Of a stretch of DNA of 64,000 nt, positions 37,158 to 47,196 are shown in pieces; position 1 is the stretch's first letter; each line of letters begins with the position of its first letter. The stretch is taken from contig CAMYYD010000005.1 of the NCBI GenBank assembly GCA_947303395.1, forward strand, positions 116,307 to 180,306, written 5' to 3'. The DNA is from an uncultured Bacteroidales bacterium (GTDB lineage: Bacteria > Bacteroidota > Bacteroidia > Bacteroidales > F082). The notes under the pieces are model-generated. The model was not told where the DNA came from and did not search any database. It worked only from the letters and a program-made list of their open reading frames with translations. The translations under genes were made by a program, and so were the position numbers.

Positions 37158-39380
37158 TTATCTGTATCTCTTTTCTAATTCTTCGCGATATTTCTGTGCA
37201 ATCTCAAACGCCAGCGCCACTCCGTTGTTTGTCGGCTCCGCGCTGAAAGTGCCAAGACGTTCGCGCCACCATTGTCCTTCGTATTTACAGATGCGGTCGT
37301 GATAGGCACGCTCATCAAATTCTTCGCCGTTTGCGAACGCAGCATCCATATCCTTGAAGAACTCTTTCCAACGATAGGCGTAATATGTAGAAGTGAGTCC
37401 CGCCCAAGCACGGCTGGCGTATTCGTTCAACAAAGCGTCTTCCTCGCCCCAAGTGGTGATGATATTACGTGCATTGCTTTCGAAATAGTCTTTTTCTTCG
37501 TCAGTGTTACCGATGGCTCTCGCATCACGGATCCAGCGTCCGACAAGAAACGCGCTTTCTGAAGCAAGGATGGCGTCGGTGTCGTCGAGGACAGAGACCA
37601 TAGTCTTCTCAAGCTGCTGCATCTTTGCGAAATCGTTGTCTTTGTAGGCGTTCACGTAATCGATGTAGAGGTCGCTGAAATAGTTTCCAAGAAGCTGACG
37701 GGTGACATTCACGATGTCGAAATGACGAGTTCTTGTGTCGCAATCTGCTTTTAAAAGATTATCGAGAACATCCAAAAGAACTATGTTGCTGTATTTATAT
37801 GTCGGAGCAATGTAATACTGCCTGTAATCTTTGATATTTCCGGTGGTCGGGCGCTGGTTGATGCGCACTGTCTGACCTGGTGACGACACTTTGTTATAAA
37901 CACTGTCGGCAAGCAGTCGCCATGCCTCGCGCATGTGTGCGTCGACCTTTCCGGCACGCTGGTCAGCGAGGCATTCCACCCATCCGTCGATGTCTCTTGT
38001 CAATGGGTTGTCCCAAGCTTTCTCGAACACATATTCATACATGAACGGGTTGCAGTCGAAGCCCTCGAGAGTTGAGCCGATGCCAACGAAGTTGTCGCCG
38101 CCCGCCTCGAAAGCGTGTTCGATACGCTCGTTGACGATATTTAGATTGCCTGCGAGCATCGAGTTTCCGCCGAAGTTGCCGAGGTAGCACCAGATGTACG
38201 GTACACCATAATAAGCGTTGGTGCGCTCCCACACTGGCTGGCGTTCGCAGTAATAGTCGAGCATGATATGTCTGTCGATAGGCATTGAGGTGATGTAAGC
38301 CTCGATGCGGTTGTCGACTTCCCAATATTGGCGCTCGTTCCAGAAAAGCCATGCCATCTCGAGCCATTTCGCATCCGGGTCGGCAGCCTCGAGTGATTCA
38401 TACACCTGACGGCTCACACGGGCGAGGTATTCAGGCTCCCAGCTTGGCGGGATGAGCTCGTTGAAGATATCGATACCATAGATATGATTTGTGCCATAAA
38501 ACTCGGTCTGTTTTGCGATGAATCTCTTCTGTATCTCGGTGTAAAGCGGGTCGAGCGGGTCGAGGAACTTGCACCAGCAGGTGCTGTCGAAGCCAGCCCA
38601 ATCGCCGAGCGATGCCAACGGAGCGTCAGGATACAGCCTCGTGATGCATGGAGGCACATGGCCTGCAAAACCTGGCAAAACAGGTTTCATGTTAAGTTCT
38701 CTTTCGCGTGCCACAATCTGTTTCTGCAACTCCTTCTGATTCTCAAGCCACACCATCGGCAGCGGTCCACCCCAACGGTCGATATTCTGCATTCTGTGCC
38801 ATGGCAAGTGCGCCGGACCGGTGAAATAGCTGCGTATCTCTTCGTCAGTCAAGCCCAAATCACGCCACACCTCGTACCAAACCGACTCCTGTCCGGTGAT
38901 TGCGAGCGGCAGGTTGATGCCGTTGAGTGCCATCCAGTCGATGAAATGCTCCCATTGCGACCAGTTCCACCATGGCATGGTGTATCCGAAGGTGCAGTAA
39001 TTCAGGAAGAAACGGTCAGGAACACGGGCGTTGAGACGCATTTTTTTATCAACAACAGGCATCTTACGAGGAATCTCAAGTTTTTCAGTCTCAAACCACG
39101 AATATTGAGCCTTGCAATAATATTTAAGGTAATGGTTTAATCCCACTGCCATGCTGTTGGCGTTGTTGCCACGAATCACGAGGTCCTTGCCCATGGTTTC
39201 AATCTCGAAACAGTCGTTTTCGGTATCTGTAATCCGTTCAAGCACAATATGTTTCGAATATTCCGGCACCACACGGTTTACCAGCCCGCGCATAGCGATA
39301 ATCTCCGAATCTGTTTCTTTTTTACCACATGAGAAGCAAAGCAAAATGCTTACAATAGCAATGAGAAATAATTTTTTCAT
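37158..39380 (-). CDS. Alpha-N-acetylglucosaminidase (NAGLU, GH89)
   Basis: NYCTFGYTMPWWNWSQWEHFIDWMALNGINLPLAITGQESVWYEVWRDLGLTDEEIRSYFTGPAHLPWHRMQNIDRWGGPLP; GIDIFNELIPP; VGIGSTLEGFDCNPFMYEYVFEKAW. Confidence 0.96.
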   Translation of the reverse strand: MKKLFLIAIVSILLCFSCGKKETDSEIIAMRGLVNRVVPEYSKHIVLERITDTENDCFEIETMGKDLVIRGNNANSMAVGLNHYLKYYCKAQYSWFETEKLEIPRKMPVVDKKMRLNARVPDRFFLNYCTFGYTMPWWNWSQWEHFIDWMALNGINLPLAITGQESVWYEVWRDLGLTDEEIRSYFTGPAHLPWHRMQNIDRWGGPLPMVWLENQKELQKQIVARERELNMKPVLPGFAGHVPPCITRLYPDAPLASLGDWAGFDSTCWCKFLDPLDPLYTEIQKRFIAKQTEFYGTNHIYGIDIFNELIPPSWEPEYLARVSRQVYESLEAADPDAKWLEMAWLFWNERQYWEVDNRIEAYITSMPIDRHIMLDYYCERQPVWERTNAYYGVPYIWCYLGNFGGNSMLAGNLNIVNERIEHAFEAGGDNFVGIGSTLEGFDCNPFMYEYVFEKAWDNPLTRDIDGWVECLADQRAGKVDAHMREAWRLLADSVYNKVSSPGQTVRINQRPTTGNIKDYRQYYIAPTYKYSNIVLLDVLDNLLKADCDTRTRHFDIVNVTRQLLGNYFSDLYIDYVNAYKDNDFAKMQQLEKTMVSVLDDTDAILASESAFLVGRWIRDARAIGNTDEEKDYFESNARNIITTWGEEDALLNEYASRAWAGLTSTYYAYRWKEFFKDMDAAFANGEEFDERAYHDRICKYEGQWWRERLGTFSAEPTNNGVALAFEIAQKYREELEKRYR

Positions 39381-39397
39381 AGTAAAAATTTATTTCC

Positions 39398-39406
39398 GCA
39401 AATATA
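39398..39406 (-). promoter_or_regulatory. -7 element TATATTTGC for the NAGLU gene
   Basis: gcaaatata on + strand ~18 nt upstream of the start. Confidence 0.55.
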
Positions 39407-39444
39407 ATGCTTTTTTACACTAAATTATACTAAAATTTCACATT

Positions 39445-40077
39445 TTAATCATTTGCCATTATCGAATCGACATAATGTTGCCTGTCATCGAAGGAAATGT
39501 CGTGGAAGCAATAGACATCATTCCAGAGGTAGGTGCGGTGGCCGGCGCGGTACAGGGTGAATGTTTCGGCGTTCACCATGAAATCGGCTTGCCCCATTGC
39601 CCAGTCTGATTCGAAACGGAAAAACGGAGTGTTGCCGTCGATGTCTTTTTTACACGACGTGAGTTGCCTCAGATAGGGCTTGGTGTCGATAAACGGAATG
39701 GGATGTAAGTAGAACCATGCCATGCTGAGACAATCCCAGTGGAGGCTTTTGATTTCGGGATTCTCCTTTGTGACAACATAATGGTTGAAGTTATCGGTGA
39801 AGAACACCATAGAGTTCTCTCCATCGTATTTTATGATGACATCGTAGGTCGGGCCGTCTTGGAGCATGTTGGACTCTTCCAACCGAAGCACGCTTAGATG
39901 GAACGACACCCATTGATGCTCTTCGGCGAATGCAAGCGACTGGCTCACGAAAGCGGAGTCTGGGTTGATGTGGGGCTCAGGCGTTGCCGCCTGCTGCGTT
40001 TCGACCATGTTGTTTACACAACAAAACGCAGCAAGCAGCAAACATACAGTTGATATTATTAATTTGAAATGTTTCAT
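39445..40077 (-). CDS. Hypothetical exported protein
   Basis: Signal-like N terminus MKHFKLIISTVCLLLAAFCC; 4-nt overlap with the upstream gene; no family recognised. Confidence 0.6.
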   Translation of the reverse strand: MKHFKLIISTVCLLLAAFCCVNNMVETQQAATPEPHINPDSAFVSQSLAFAEEHQWVSFHLSVLRLEESNMLQDGPTYDVIIKYDGENSMVFFTDNFNHYVVTKENPEIKSLHWDCLSMAWFYLHPIPFIDTKPYLRQLTSCKKDIDGNTPFFRFESDWAMGQADFMVNAETFTLYRAGHRTYLWNDVYCFHDISFDDRQHYVDSIMAND

Positions 40078-41738
40078 TCTTTAATGATTCGTTCTATGAA
40101 CTCCGAACCGTCGGACATTCGCAGTTTGATCAGGTATAAACCCGGGGTGAGGTTGGCGAGGTTTATTGTTTCAAAATTATCATTTTGTGATAATAATAAT
40201 CGGCCGTCGATGGAATAGATTTTGACGAATTCACATTCATTATCATCTGAAAAACTGATATTCAAAATGTTATTGGCCGGGTTAGGATGAATCTCCAAGC
40301 TAACCGCATTTTCGTTATCCTCAATTTCCCCGACATTGTCGTAGTCGAAGATGTCGGTGATGTGATAAACCCAGAAGTTTATGCCAGAGCCAGGCATATT
40401 TGCGTTGTAAGGGCAGTTGATATCGTAAGTTTCCCAGCCGGGTTCATAATGTGTCATTTGCGATGCAATGGTGTATTCCTTGTCGTTATGCTTTATCACA
40501 TCGCGTGGGTAAGTACCTGTATAGAGATTATTGCTGTTGCCTGCTATTCTTTCCCATAGCAGTTCTCCGTTATGGTCAACACGGAATATCCAGCTTACCT
40601 CACGGTGCAAGCCGATGTAGTAATGCGGGTCGTATTGCATCAGACAAGAGCTTTGCACGTCGCCATCGATTGAATGTGTGGCTGCGAACACTGTAAAGCC
40701 ACCGTCATTGTTTTGGAACACTTTGATGGCGGAGTCACTTGCTCTACCACCGTAGCATCTGCACCAAATAATGTTGAAGTCAAAGTCTGTCTTTATCAAA
40801 TAAGCATCAGTCAGTCTTGGGTGAGTTGGCATACCGGCGTGATACCCAAGATGGTATCCGGCACCTTCAAAGTCGCCATCGTCAGCAGTTGTATCACCAT
40901 ATAATAGATATCCATCTTCTAATACGATGACACCATTGATATTGGTATAGTAATGGTCGCTTCCATAACAGAAGCTCCATTCCACATTGCCGTTAGGGTC
41001 GAGTTTGACGAGATAAGGGATGCCGTTAACTTTCTGGTGCTCCTCGCACATCATATTGCCTTTGCCTGGGACAATATTTGTGATTGCCATCAAGAAACCT
41101 CCATCGTCTGTTTGCTGAATACTACTAACAAATTCGCAACCTGTTGTTCCAACACTGGTCTCCCATACCATGTCGCCATTGTCGTCAATTCTTATCACCC
41201 ATACATCGGCACTGCCTCCCCAATAGTGAGATATATCGCCTCCTGCCTGGTTGTATGGTGCACAGCCAACGAAACCTCCATCAAATGTTGCGCAACCCCT
41301 GAATACTCCATTAGTTCTTCCGAAAGAATTCCCATAAGCCCTTTCCCAGATAGTGTTGCCATCTACATCAATTCGCCTGAACCCGACATTGCCCCAATGG
41401 GCATTAGGATATAACAGAAGGTCCTGATACATCATAATATAATCTCCATCAGTTAATCTATCCATATCTTCTACGCCGTTATCATTATCTGTGTTTTTGA
41501 TTTTTTGCCAGATGGTATCACCGTTATTGTCTATTCGTAATGTCACACCTTTTGTTGTTCTGTAAGTTGGATCGTCACAGTACTGACCTGTAACAATGAA
41601 CCCGTCTTCAGTTTCAGAAATAGCTAAAACAATGTCGTCTTCCTCGGTTCCATAGCAGTTTTGCCAATCAATTCTGTATTGGCAGAAAGATGTGATACTT
41701 GTAAGAATAACTATAACGAGTAATAAATATTTTTTCAT
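40074..41738 (-). CDS. Secreted beta-propeller-like protein with T9SS sorting domain
   Basis: Repeated 'DGGFL/DNGDxxWE' segments; C-terminal LEIHPNPANNILNISFSDDNECEFVKIYSIDGRLLLSQ...NLTPGLYLIKLRMSDGSEFIERIIKE; start at MKKYLLLVIVI. Confidence 0.85.
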   Translation of the reverse strand: MKKYLLLVIVILTSITSFCQYRIDWQNCYGTEEDDIVLAISETEDGFIVTGQYCDDPTYRTTKGVTLRIDNNGDTIWQKIKNTDNDNGVEDMDRLTDGDYIMMYQDLLLYPNAHWGNVGFRRIDVDGNTIWERAYGNSFGRTNGVFRGCATFDGGFVGCAPYNQAGGDISHYWGGSADVWVIRIDDNGDMVWETSVGTTGCEFVSSIQQTDDGGFLMAITNIVPGKGNMMCEEHQKVNGIPYLVKLDPNGNVEWSFCYGSDHYYTNINGVIVLEDGYLLYGDTTADDGDFEGAGYHLGYHAGMPTHPRLTDAYLIKTDFDFNIIWCRCYGGRASDSAIKVFQNNDGGFTVFAATHSIDGDVQSSCLMQYDPHYYIGLHREVSWIFRVDHNGELLWERIAGNSNNLYTGTYPRDVIKHNDKEYTIASQMTHYEPGWETYDINCPYNANMPGSGINFWVYHITDIFDYDNVGEIEDNENAVSLEIHPNPANNILNISFSDDNECEFVKIYSIDGRLLLSQNDNFETINLANLTPGLYLIKLRMSDGSEFIERIIKE

Positions 41739-41763
41739 GTCACATTGTTTTAATATTGGCAAT

Positions 41764-41790
41764 GGTCTCCAGAAGTCATGTCTGGAGACC
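41764..41790. repeat. Inverted repeat GGTCTCCAGA-AGTCATG-TCTGGAGACC
   Basis: 10-bp perfect arms in the intergenic gap; no strong T tract. Confidence 0.75.
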
Positions 41791-41806
41791 AATTATCGAT
41801 ATATTA

Positions 41807-44800
41807 TTATCTTATTACAACTACTTTTTCAGTTAAACGGTGTTCTTCGCACTTTATTGTCAGAATATACACACCAACCGGCAGCTTCTGCAAGTTGATT
41901 ACATTCTGCCCGCGATCACCATGCACATTATGTGTGTAAACCTCCAAGCCCATGCTATCGGTGAGAGTGATGACAGCGTTGTTGAAGCCTTTTGGGAGGG
42001 TGTAGTCAACCGCCACCCATGTGTTTGCCGGGTTAGGGTTGAGTTTCAAAGACAATCCCATGGCTCGACTAATGTCGTCTTCAGTATAAGTCGTCTTGCC
42101 TACACCTCTGCCGTTGGAGGATATTGATGGTTGCGGACATTCCTCGTCAAATTCATTATAAATGGTGAGCAATGATTTTGCCATTGCCTGTGATGTGCCT
42201 TTGCCATTATATGCTATGTCGTCAACAAGGCTCTTTTCCGTTGCGTTTAGCTGCATTGTGGTTCTACCATCTTGTACCAGAGCCCTATATAGAGTTATAA
42301 GTTGCATATAATCGTTATGGTCAACAAGATCATCACCTTCGAGGTTGTACAGAGTTGGAAGCATATTGGCAAGAGTAAAAGCGTCGTCGAAATCGCCTTC
42401 TGCCATGTAAATTGATATAATGTCTCTATCGCCACCGATATCTTGGAGGTTGCCGAGCCAAGTCACAAGGTCGTTTCTGTCGATTATGCTGTCGTTCATT
42501 ATGCTGCGGATGATGTCGCCTGCAGCTTTCTGGGCTTCGTGGTTGTAACGTGCCATATTCGACAGAAGCACTGTTCTTGCCGAAGTGCCGCTAGCCACCT
42601 CATGCAGGATATCAATCATATAGTCGGGCAAAGGAGTGTTTTTGTTAGCCATATAATCGATAAGTTCGTCGTTTTTGAGCTCATCGGGGTTTGACAGGAG
42701 TATTTCAAAGAGTACCGACACAGGAAGCACATCGTCACGGTCAGCGGCAGCGTAAAGCACACTTTCAGAAAGATAAGGTGATGTGCTAAGAAGCTTTGAA
42801 CGCAGATTCCACATGTCTTCCGGTTGTGCAGCTTCTACTTCCGACACAGTGTTTGTTGTACTTCCACCATCCATACGGCTGTCATAAACAGCTTTTAGGC
42901 TGTTGTAGATATTCTGTGATTCGTTGAATTGTTGCTCTGCCTGTTGGCGTCTTTGTGGCGGTAATACGGGCGATACAGGATTATTGCCTCCGCCATAATT
43001 AGAAGGGCAGTTATTAGAACCTAATGTGTTATGCGGGCTGACCCTATCATTTATTTTATCCGGATTAGGCGTGGCACCTTCTGTAAACGGATTATAGTAG
43101 TAATCTACAAGAATGCCTTCATTATAGAAATGGTAATTAGCATTTTCGCTGAATGTGTTACTTGCAGGGATTTCCATGCTTCCTTGTGACCTTTGGATAC
43201 CCTCTATTGGTTCTGCATTGACATAGAAGTCTATCTCATTACCGTCGTTATCATTGCAGCTGTAAGTGAGTCCTGGAGTTTTTGGATTAACACTCCATCT
43301 ATTCCTTCCTACAGCTATATTTCCACAATACAAACCTTCGAAAGTGTTTCGGTATAGTTCGTTTACAGCTTCGGAGTTTTTAACAATTACTCCGTAGTTG
43401 TTTCCTTCAACGGCGTTGTCGCCTTTTGTGAAAGTGTTCTCTTCGATTATAAATCCTCTTGTGCTATTAAAAAAGATTCCGGCGTTGCATGTCCTGCTGT
43501 CGTCATGTCCAACGGTGAAAGTTGAGTTCAGTACCGTTGCAAAGCTTGGTTCAATGGCGAACACGCCAAAATCATTGTTGCTGAACTCACAGTCTTTGAC
43601 AGTGAATGTTTTCGGACCTCCGGCACCGTCTATAACGGAATAGGCTCCAGCATGGAATCCTTTGAATGTGGACTTTTTATCAACCTGAGTAGTTCCGTTA
43701 TGATAATAACTGTAAATGCCGTCAACAGTGAAGCCAGCGTTATAAGCAGCAATAGCTTCAGTCCAGTAACTCACATTATCGATACGGACAGGTCCGCCAC
43801 CGCCACCGCCGCCACCATCATCCACTTCAATTGAGAAGTCGCATCCATGGAATTTAACACCTGTCACATTTGCCAAATCAACGTGCTTGTAGAATGTTTC
43901 CGCACCACTGTATGATTCGTTAATTTTAAAACTGCATTTTGTGAAAACGGCGTTATAATTTAAAATATTCCCATTTGGTGCAGTTTGATTGTAATTCATT
44001 GCGTGAATGGCTTTGGCATTGTTTTCGAAAGTGCAGTTCCTGGCATGAATAATACCGCCAGTAGAATTCCAATGATTTGGATTACGTAAATCGACAGCAC
44101 ATACAGCATTTTTAATTTTGGCATTGTTTTTCATTTCCAAATAGCCTTGATAATAGTTCCCGTTGTATGACAACTGGTCTTTAGTGTTGTCACCCCATAC
44201 TTGTATTCCTTGCCACATGTCGTTGTTGCAATAACAATCCAATGTGCAGCCGTCCAGAATCAGTTTGCCACCTGGTTTGACGATTATTTTTGATTCAGGA
44301 AGCATCCTTAGTGTGATACCAAAACTGTTGCCTTTGGTAATGGTAAGTTTGGCACCATCTTCAATGATGATATCATTTTCAATAATTTTATTAGTTCCAA
44401 AACTCTCTCTATCCCATACAACATCAGCAGTTATTATGGTAGGGTTGTCATTGTGCAATAATGGTCTTATAGTAATGTTGTCAATTGCTATATCAGGATC
44501 GGTGAAATTTCCATAATTACCAACTTTGCATGAAAAACCAATCTGTTCAATATCCGAGGTATAATAGATTGTACAATGTTGCCATTCTGTTCCAGCATCC
44601 CCTTTATTAACTGTTTTGTCTATCCGTAGATCGCCACCTTTTCTCTTCTTGAAAATACATAATTCAGCATCATTATCTTGAGATCTCATGTGATAGTAGA
44701 AGTCTACACAAAAACCACAACCACCATAATTACTAAAATCAATGGGCGGAGATACAACTGGTGTTGAAAGAGATATATCTGATGCTTTTGAGCCTTCCAC

Positions 44801-46573
44801 ATATATATAATAATTCCCATCTTGAGCTGATGTAGGGCCAGTAGCAAGTGAATCATAAGTAGGCCCTTGATGTCTCCACCAATCACGACCATCGTATATT
44901 GATTTGCATTGCACCCAACCGTCCCATCCGTCTTCAAAGCTAAAGTTACAAGTATCGATAATTGTGCATTGCCCGTAAATATTGAGTGGACCTAAAGCGG
45001 GATTTGAGTCGTCACCATCCGGTTCATCTGGACATGGCGGACAATGTGCAGGTTTGGAACCTATGCCCCAATAATAATATCCATCACCATCTTTGTCGAA
45101 ACATTGAACATCCTCTTCTGTCATGCCAGGCACTTGAATGTTATTTTGAATTGTAGAGATATGAGAACCGGACATCCATACATTCTCATATAATGCATAA
45201 ACATAACCCCTATCTCTATAATTATGATCATAATCTGATGTCTGTCCAAAAGAATCTTTGTATATCAGGTAGGTTGCTCCATAAAAATCAGATGCATGAT
45301 AATTATTGGGGTTATAATTCAATACATTCGGTGTTGTTTCATCAATTGTTCCCCATCCGACGAGCAATAATGCATGTGTATTCCAAGGAATCTCTTGAGG
45401 AATGGGGCCATGGTTGATAATTTTGGTGAGTAGCGCATTAGGTGAAGGACAAGTCTCATAATTATATCCATTTATTCTAACCCTTGCTGTTGGTTCAGGA
45501 TATACATTACAACTGTCTAATGAGGCTATATATGGCCATTCAGACTCGTATGGCACTCCTTCTTGTTGGTAATCTCCTAAAGATACGTTTATAGAATTTC
45601 CTTGTGTTATAGAATCTTGATGTTTGCAACTGATATATTGTTCGGCGAGGTCAAGATCCAAATGCTGATTGTAGTAAAGATTTGCCATTGCTTCAACACC
45701 AGCGGTGGCGCTGAATATCCAGCAAGTACCAGTATTGCGGAATTCTCCATTCAAGCTATCACATTCGTCTTTTGTCGAGCATGTTAACACACCATCTTTC
45801 CAACATCCGTTCTGACATTTAAGAGGTGAAAGCCATCCTGTGCCGTCTTCCAGATCGTCATCGAAATAAGGACTATTAGGATTGTTTGCACCATGTCTGT
45901 TTCTCCAATCAAAATTGGCGACATATTGTCCTGTTTTATGATGTCCACCACGGCTTGGATTAAATATTGAATATATTCCTCTGGAATAATACTCAAATCC
46001 ATAGGTTCTGAAACCTTCACCAAGCATCATTACCTTTTCGGAATATGTTAAATCTGACATTTTTGTGTGATTGGCAACCCAAATCAGACCGTTTTCGGAA
46101 ATGTAGTTTTGGACAGCCGATAGTTTTTGATTATTAGCTTCTCTTGCGGCAAATATCCTTCGGTTTTCAGCATCGGGGTATACAGTACTACTCATATCCA
46201 CAGAATTAATTGTAACAATGGCATCGTTGACATATATTTTGAATTCTGTAGGTACGTATCCGAAATAGAAACAGCTTTCTTCACATTTTTGGGAAAAACT
46301 GAAGGTGGAATCCTGTTCAAACAAGCGATATGATTCATAAACCAAATATTCATCATCGTAAGCGTCGCTTACAACAAATCTGACGAATCCCATTTCGGAA
46401 GTAAAACATATATTACCAGATACACCAATTCCAGTAACAGTGTTTCCTTCAAAAGGATAAATTGTGGTACTTTCAGTAACCTGTAGATTTAAAGTGGTCT
46501 GACGATTGAAAGTCTGTGCATTCAGTACAACGGCATATATGCATAAGACCACTAACAAAACTTTTCTTTTCAT
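41807..46573 (-). CDS. 1588-aa secreted papain-like (C1) cysteine protease with beta-helix region and T9SS sorting domain
   Basis: GTCWIFSATAGVEAMANLYYNQHLDLDLAEQYISC, NTHALLLVGWG; MopE-like DKDGDGYYYWGIGSKPAHCPPCPDEPDGDDSNP; right-handed beta-helix-like repeats; C-terminal LKLNPNPANTWVAVDYTLPKG...LQKLPVGVYILTIKCEEHRLTEKVVVIR. Confidence 0.88.
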   Translation of the reverse strand: MKRKVLLVVLCIYAVVLNAQTFNRQTTLNLQVTESTTIYPFEGNTVTGIGVSGNICFTSEMGFVRFVVSDAYDDEYLVYESYRLFEQDSTFSFSQKCEESCFYFGYVPTEFKIYVNDAIVTINSVDMSSTVYPDAENRRIFAAREANNQKLSAVQNYISENGLIWVANHTKMSDLTYSEKVMMLGEGFRTYGFEYYSRGIYSIFNPSRGGHHKTGQYVANFDWRNRHGANNPNSPYFDDDLEDGTGWLSPLKCQNGCWKDGVLTCSTKDECDSLNGEFRNTGTCWIFSATAGVEAMANLYYNQHLDLDLAEQYISCKHQDSITQGNSINVSLGDYQQEGVPYESEWPYIASLDSCNVYPEPTARVRINGYNYETCPSPNALLTKIINHGPIPQEIPWNTHALLLVGWGTIDETTPNVLNYNPNNYHASDFYGATYLIYKDSFGQTSDYDHNYRDRGYVYALYENVWMSGSHISTIQNNIQVPGMTEEDVQCFDKDGDGYYYWGIGSKPAHCPPCPDEPDGDDSNPALGPLNIYGQCTIIDTCNFSFEDGWDGWVQCKSIYDGRDWWRHQGPTYDSLATGPTSAQDGNYYIYVEGSKASDISLSTPVVSPPIDFSNYGGCGFCVDFYYHMRSQDNDAELCIFKKRKGGDLRIDKTVNKGDAGTEWQHCTIYYTSDIEQIGFSCKVGNYGNFTDPDIAIDNITIRPLLHNDNPTIITADVVWDRESFGTNKIIENDIIIEDGAKLTITKGNSFGITLRMLPESKIIVKPGGKLILDGCTLDCYCNNDMWQGIQVWGDNTKDQLSYNGNYYQGYLEMKNNAKIKNAVCAVDLRNPNHWNSTGGIIHARNCTFENNAKAIHAMNYNQTAPNGNILNYNAVFTKCSFKINESYSGAETFYKHVDLANVTGVKFHGCDFSIEVDDGGGGGGGGPVRIDNVSYWTEAIAAYNAGFTVDGIYSYYHNGTTQVDKKSTFKGFHAGAYSVIDGAGGPKTFTVKDCEFSNNDFGVFAIEPSFATVLNSTFTVGHDDSRTCNAGIFFNSTRGFIIEENTFTKGDNAVEGNNYGVIVKNSEAVNELYRNTFEGLYCGNIAVGRNRWSVNPKTPGLTYSCNDNDGNEIDFYVNAEPIEGIQRSQGSMEIPASNTFSENANYHFYNEGILVDYYYNPFTEGATPNPDKINDRVSPHNTLGSNNCPSNYGGGNNPVSPVLPPQRRQQAEQQFNESQNIYNSLKAVYDSRMDGGSTTNTVSEVEAAQPEDMWNLRSKLLSTSPYLSESVLYAAADRDDVLPVSVLFEILLSNPDELKNDELIDYMANKNTPLPDYMIDILHEVASGTSARTVLLSNMARYNHEAQKAAGDIIRSIMNDSIIDRNDLVTWLGNLQDIGGDRDIISIYMAEGDFDDAFTLANMLPTLYNLEGDDLVDHNDYMQLITLYRALVQDGRTTMQLNATEKSLVDDIAYNGKGTSQAMAKSLLTIYNEFDEECPQPSISSNGRGVGKTTYTEDDISRAMGLSLKLNPNPANTWVAVDYTLPKGFNNAVITLTDSMGLEVYTHNVHGDRGQNVINLQKLPVGVYILTIKCEEHRLTEKVVVIR

Positions 46574-46586
46574 AATTCATAATAAT

Positions 46587-46991
46587 TTATCTTGCAAAAT
46601 CTCCTTCGGCATAGCCGTTGGCGTTGTCTAATATTAAGGTGTAGTTGCCGCTCGACGTGCCTGAAAGAGGGATGTAAAACGTTTGCTGAACAGCTGTATT
46701 GACAGTGTTGTTATAAACTACACTGCCTGTTTCATTCATTAATGTTATGTTTACATATCCGAAATTCTGATGGAAACATACCTGAACAGAGTTTTTACTA
46801 TGACATGCCTCTATGGAATTCGGGCCAGCATTGTAGTTTAAGTCACCACGTAAAACAATAACAGAATAATCTGATGGTGGATCTGTAGGAGTTCCAATTT
46901 GATTTGGATGATTTTGGTCGCAATATGGTACAGCTGCAATGGCACCTGCACTCAGTAGGCCTGCTAAAATTAATGTCAGTAGTTTTTTCAT
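46587..46991 (-). CDS. DUF3244-like small secreted protein
   Basis: Signal peptide; DYSVIVLRGDLNYN...GYVNITLMNETGSVVYNNTVNTAVQQTFYIPLSGTSSGNYTLILDN. Confidence 0.7.
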   Translation of the reverse strand: MKKLLTLILAGLLSAGAIAAVPYCDQNHPNQIGTPTDPPSDYSVIVLRGDLNYNAGPNSIEACHSKNSVQVCFHQNFGYVNITLMNETGSVVYNNTVNTAVQQTFYIPLSGTSSGNYTLILDNANGYAEGDFAR

Positions 46992-47055
46992 GTTGTGATA
47001 CTTTTAATTGTTCGAAATCTTTTTTCGGAATTCCGATGGCAAAAGTATCGCAACA
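46991..47055. promoter_or_regulatory. Nested inverted repeat covering the promoter and 5' region of the DUF3244-like gene
   Basis: Outer arms TGTTGTGATACTTTT / AAAAGTATCGCAACA (one mismatch); inner perfect palindrome TCGGAATTCCGA 47025-47036; -7 element TACTTTTGC (- strand) at 47039-47047. Confidence 0.55.
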
Positions 47056-47078
47056 ATGCCCCATACAAACTGCCATCC

Positions 47079-47120
47079 AAAAAATCAGCCGCTTACAAAT
47101 GGCGTAAACGGCTGATTTTT
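47079..47120 (-). terminator. Terminator-like hairpin AAAAATCAGCCG/CGGCTGATTTTT
   Basis: 12-bp stem with T run on the - strand, downstream of the TPR regulator gene. Confidence 0.8.
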
Positions 47121-47196
47121 AATGAGATGGAATTTTGGTCATCCAAACTTTTGGGGGAGAAATACAAAATCAATTGGAGGAGATTTCTCCACTTCG

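Noticed and set aside
43790-43820. GGN/CCN-type repeat as a separate repeat element
   Set aside because: It is a poly-Gly codon run in frame within the papain-like protein, so only mentioned as a microsatellite.
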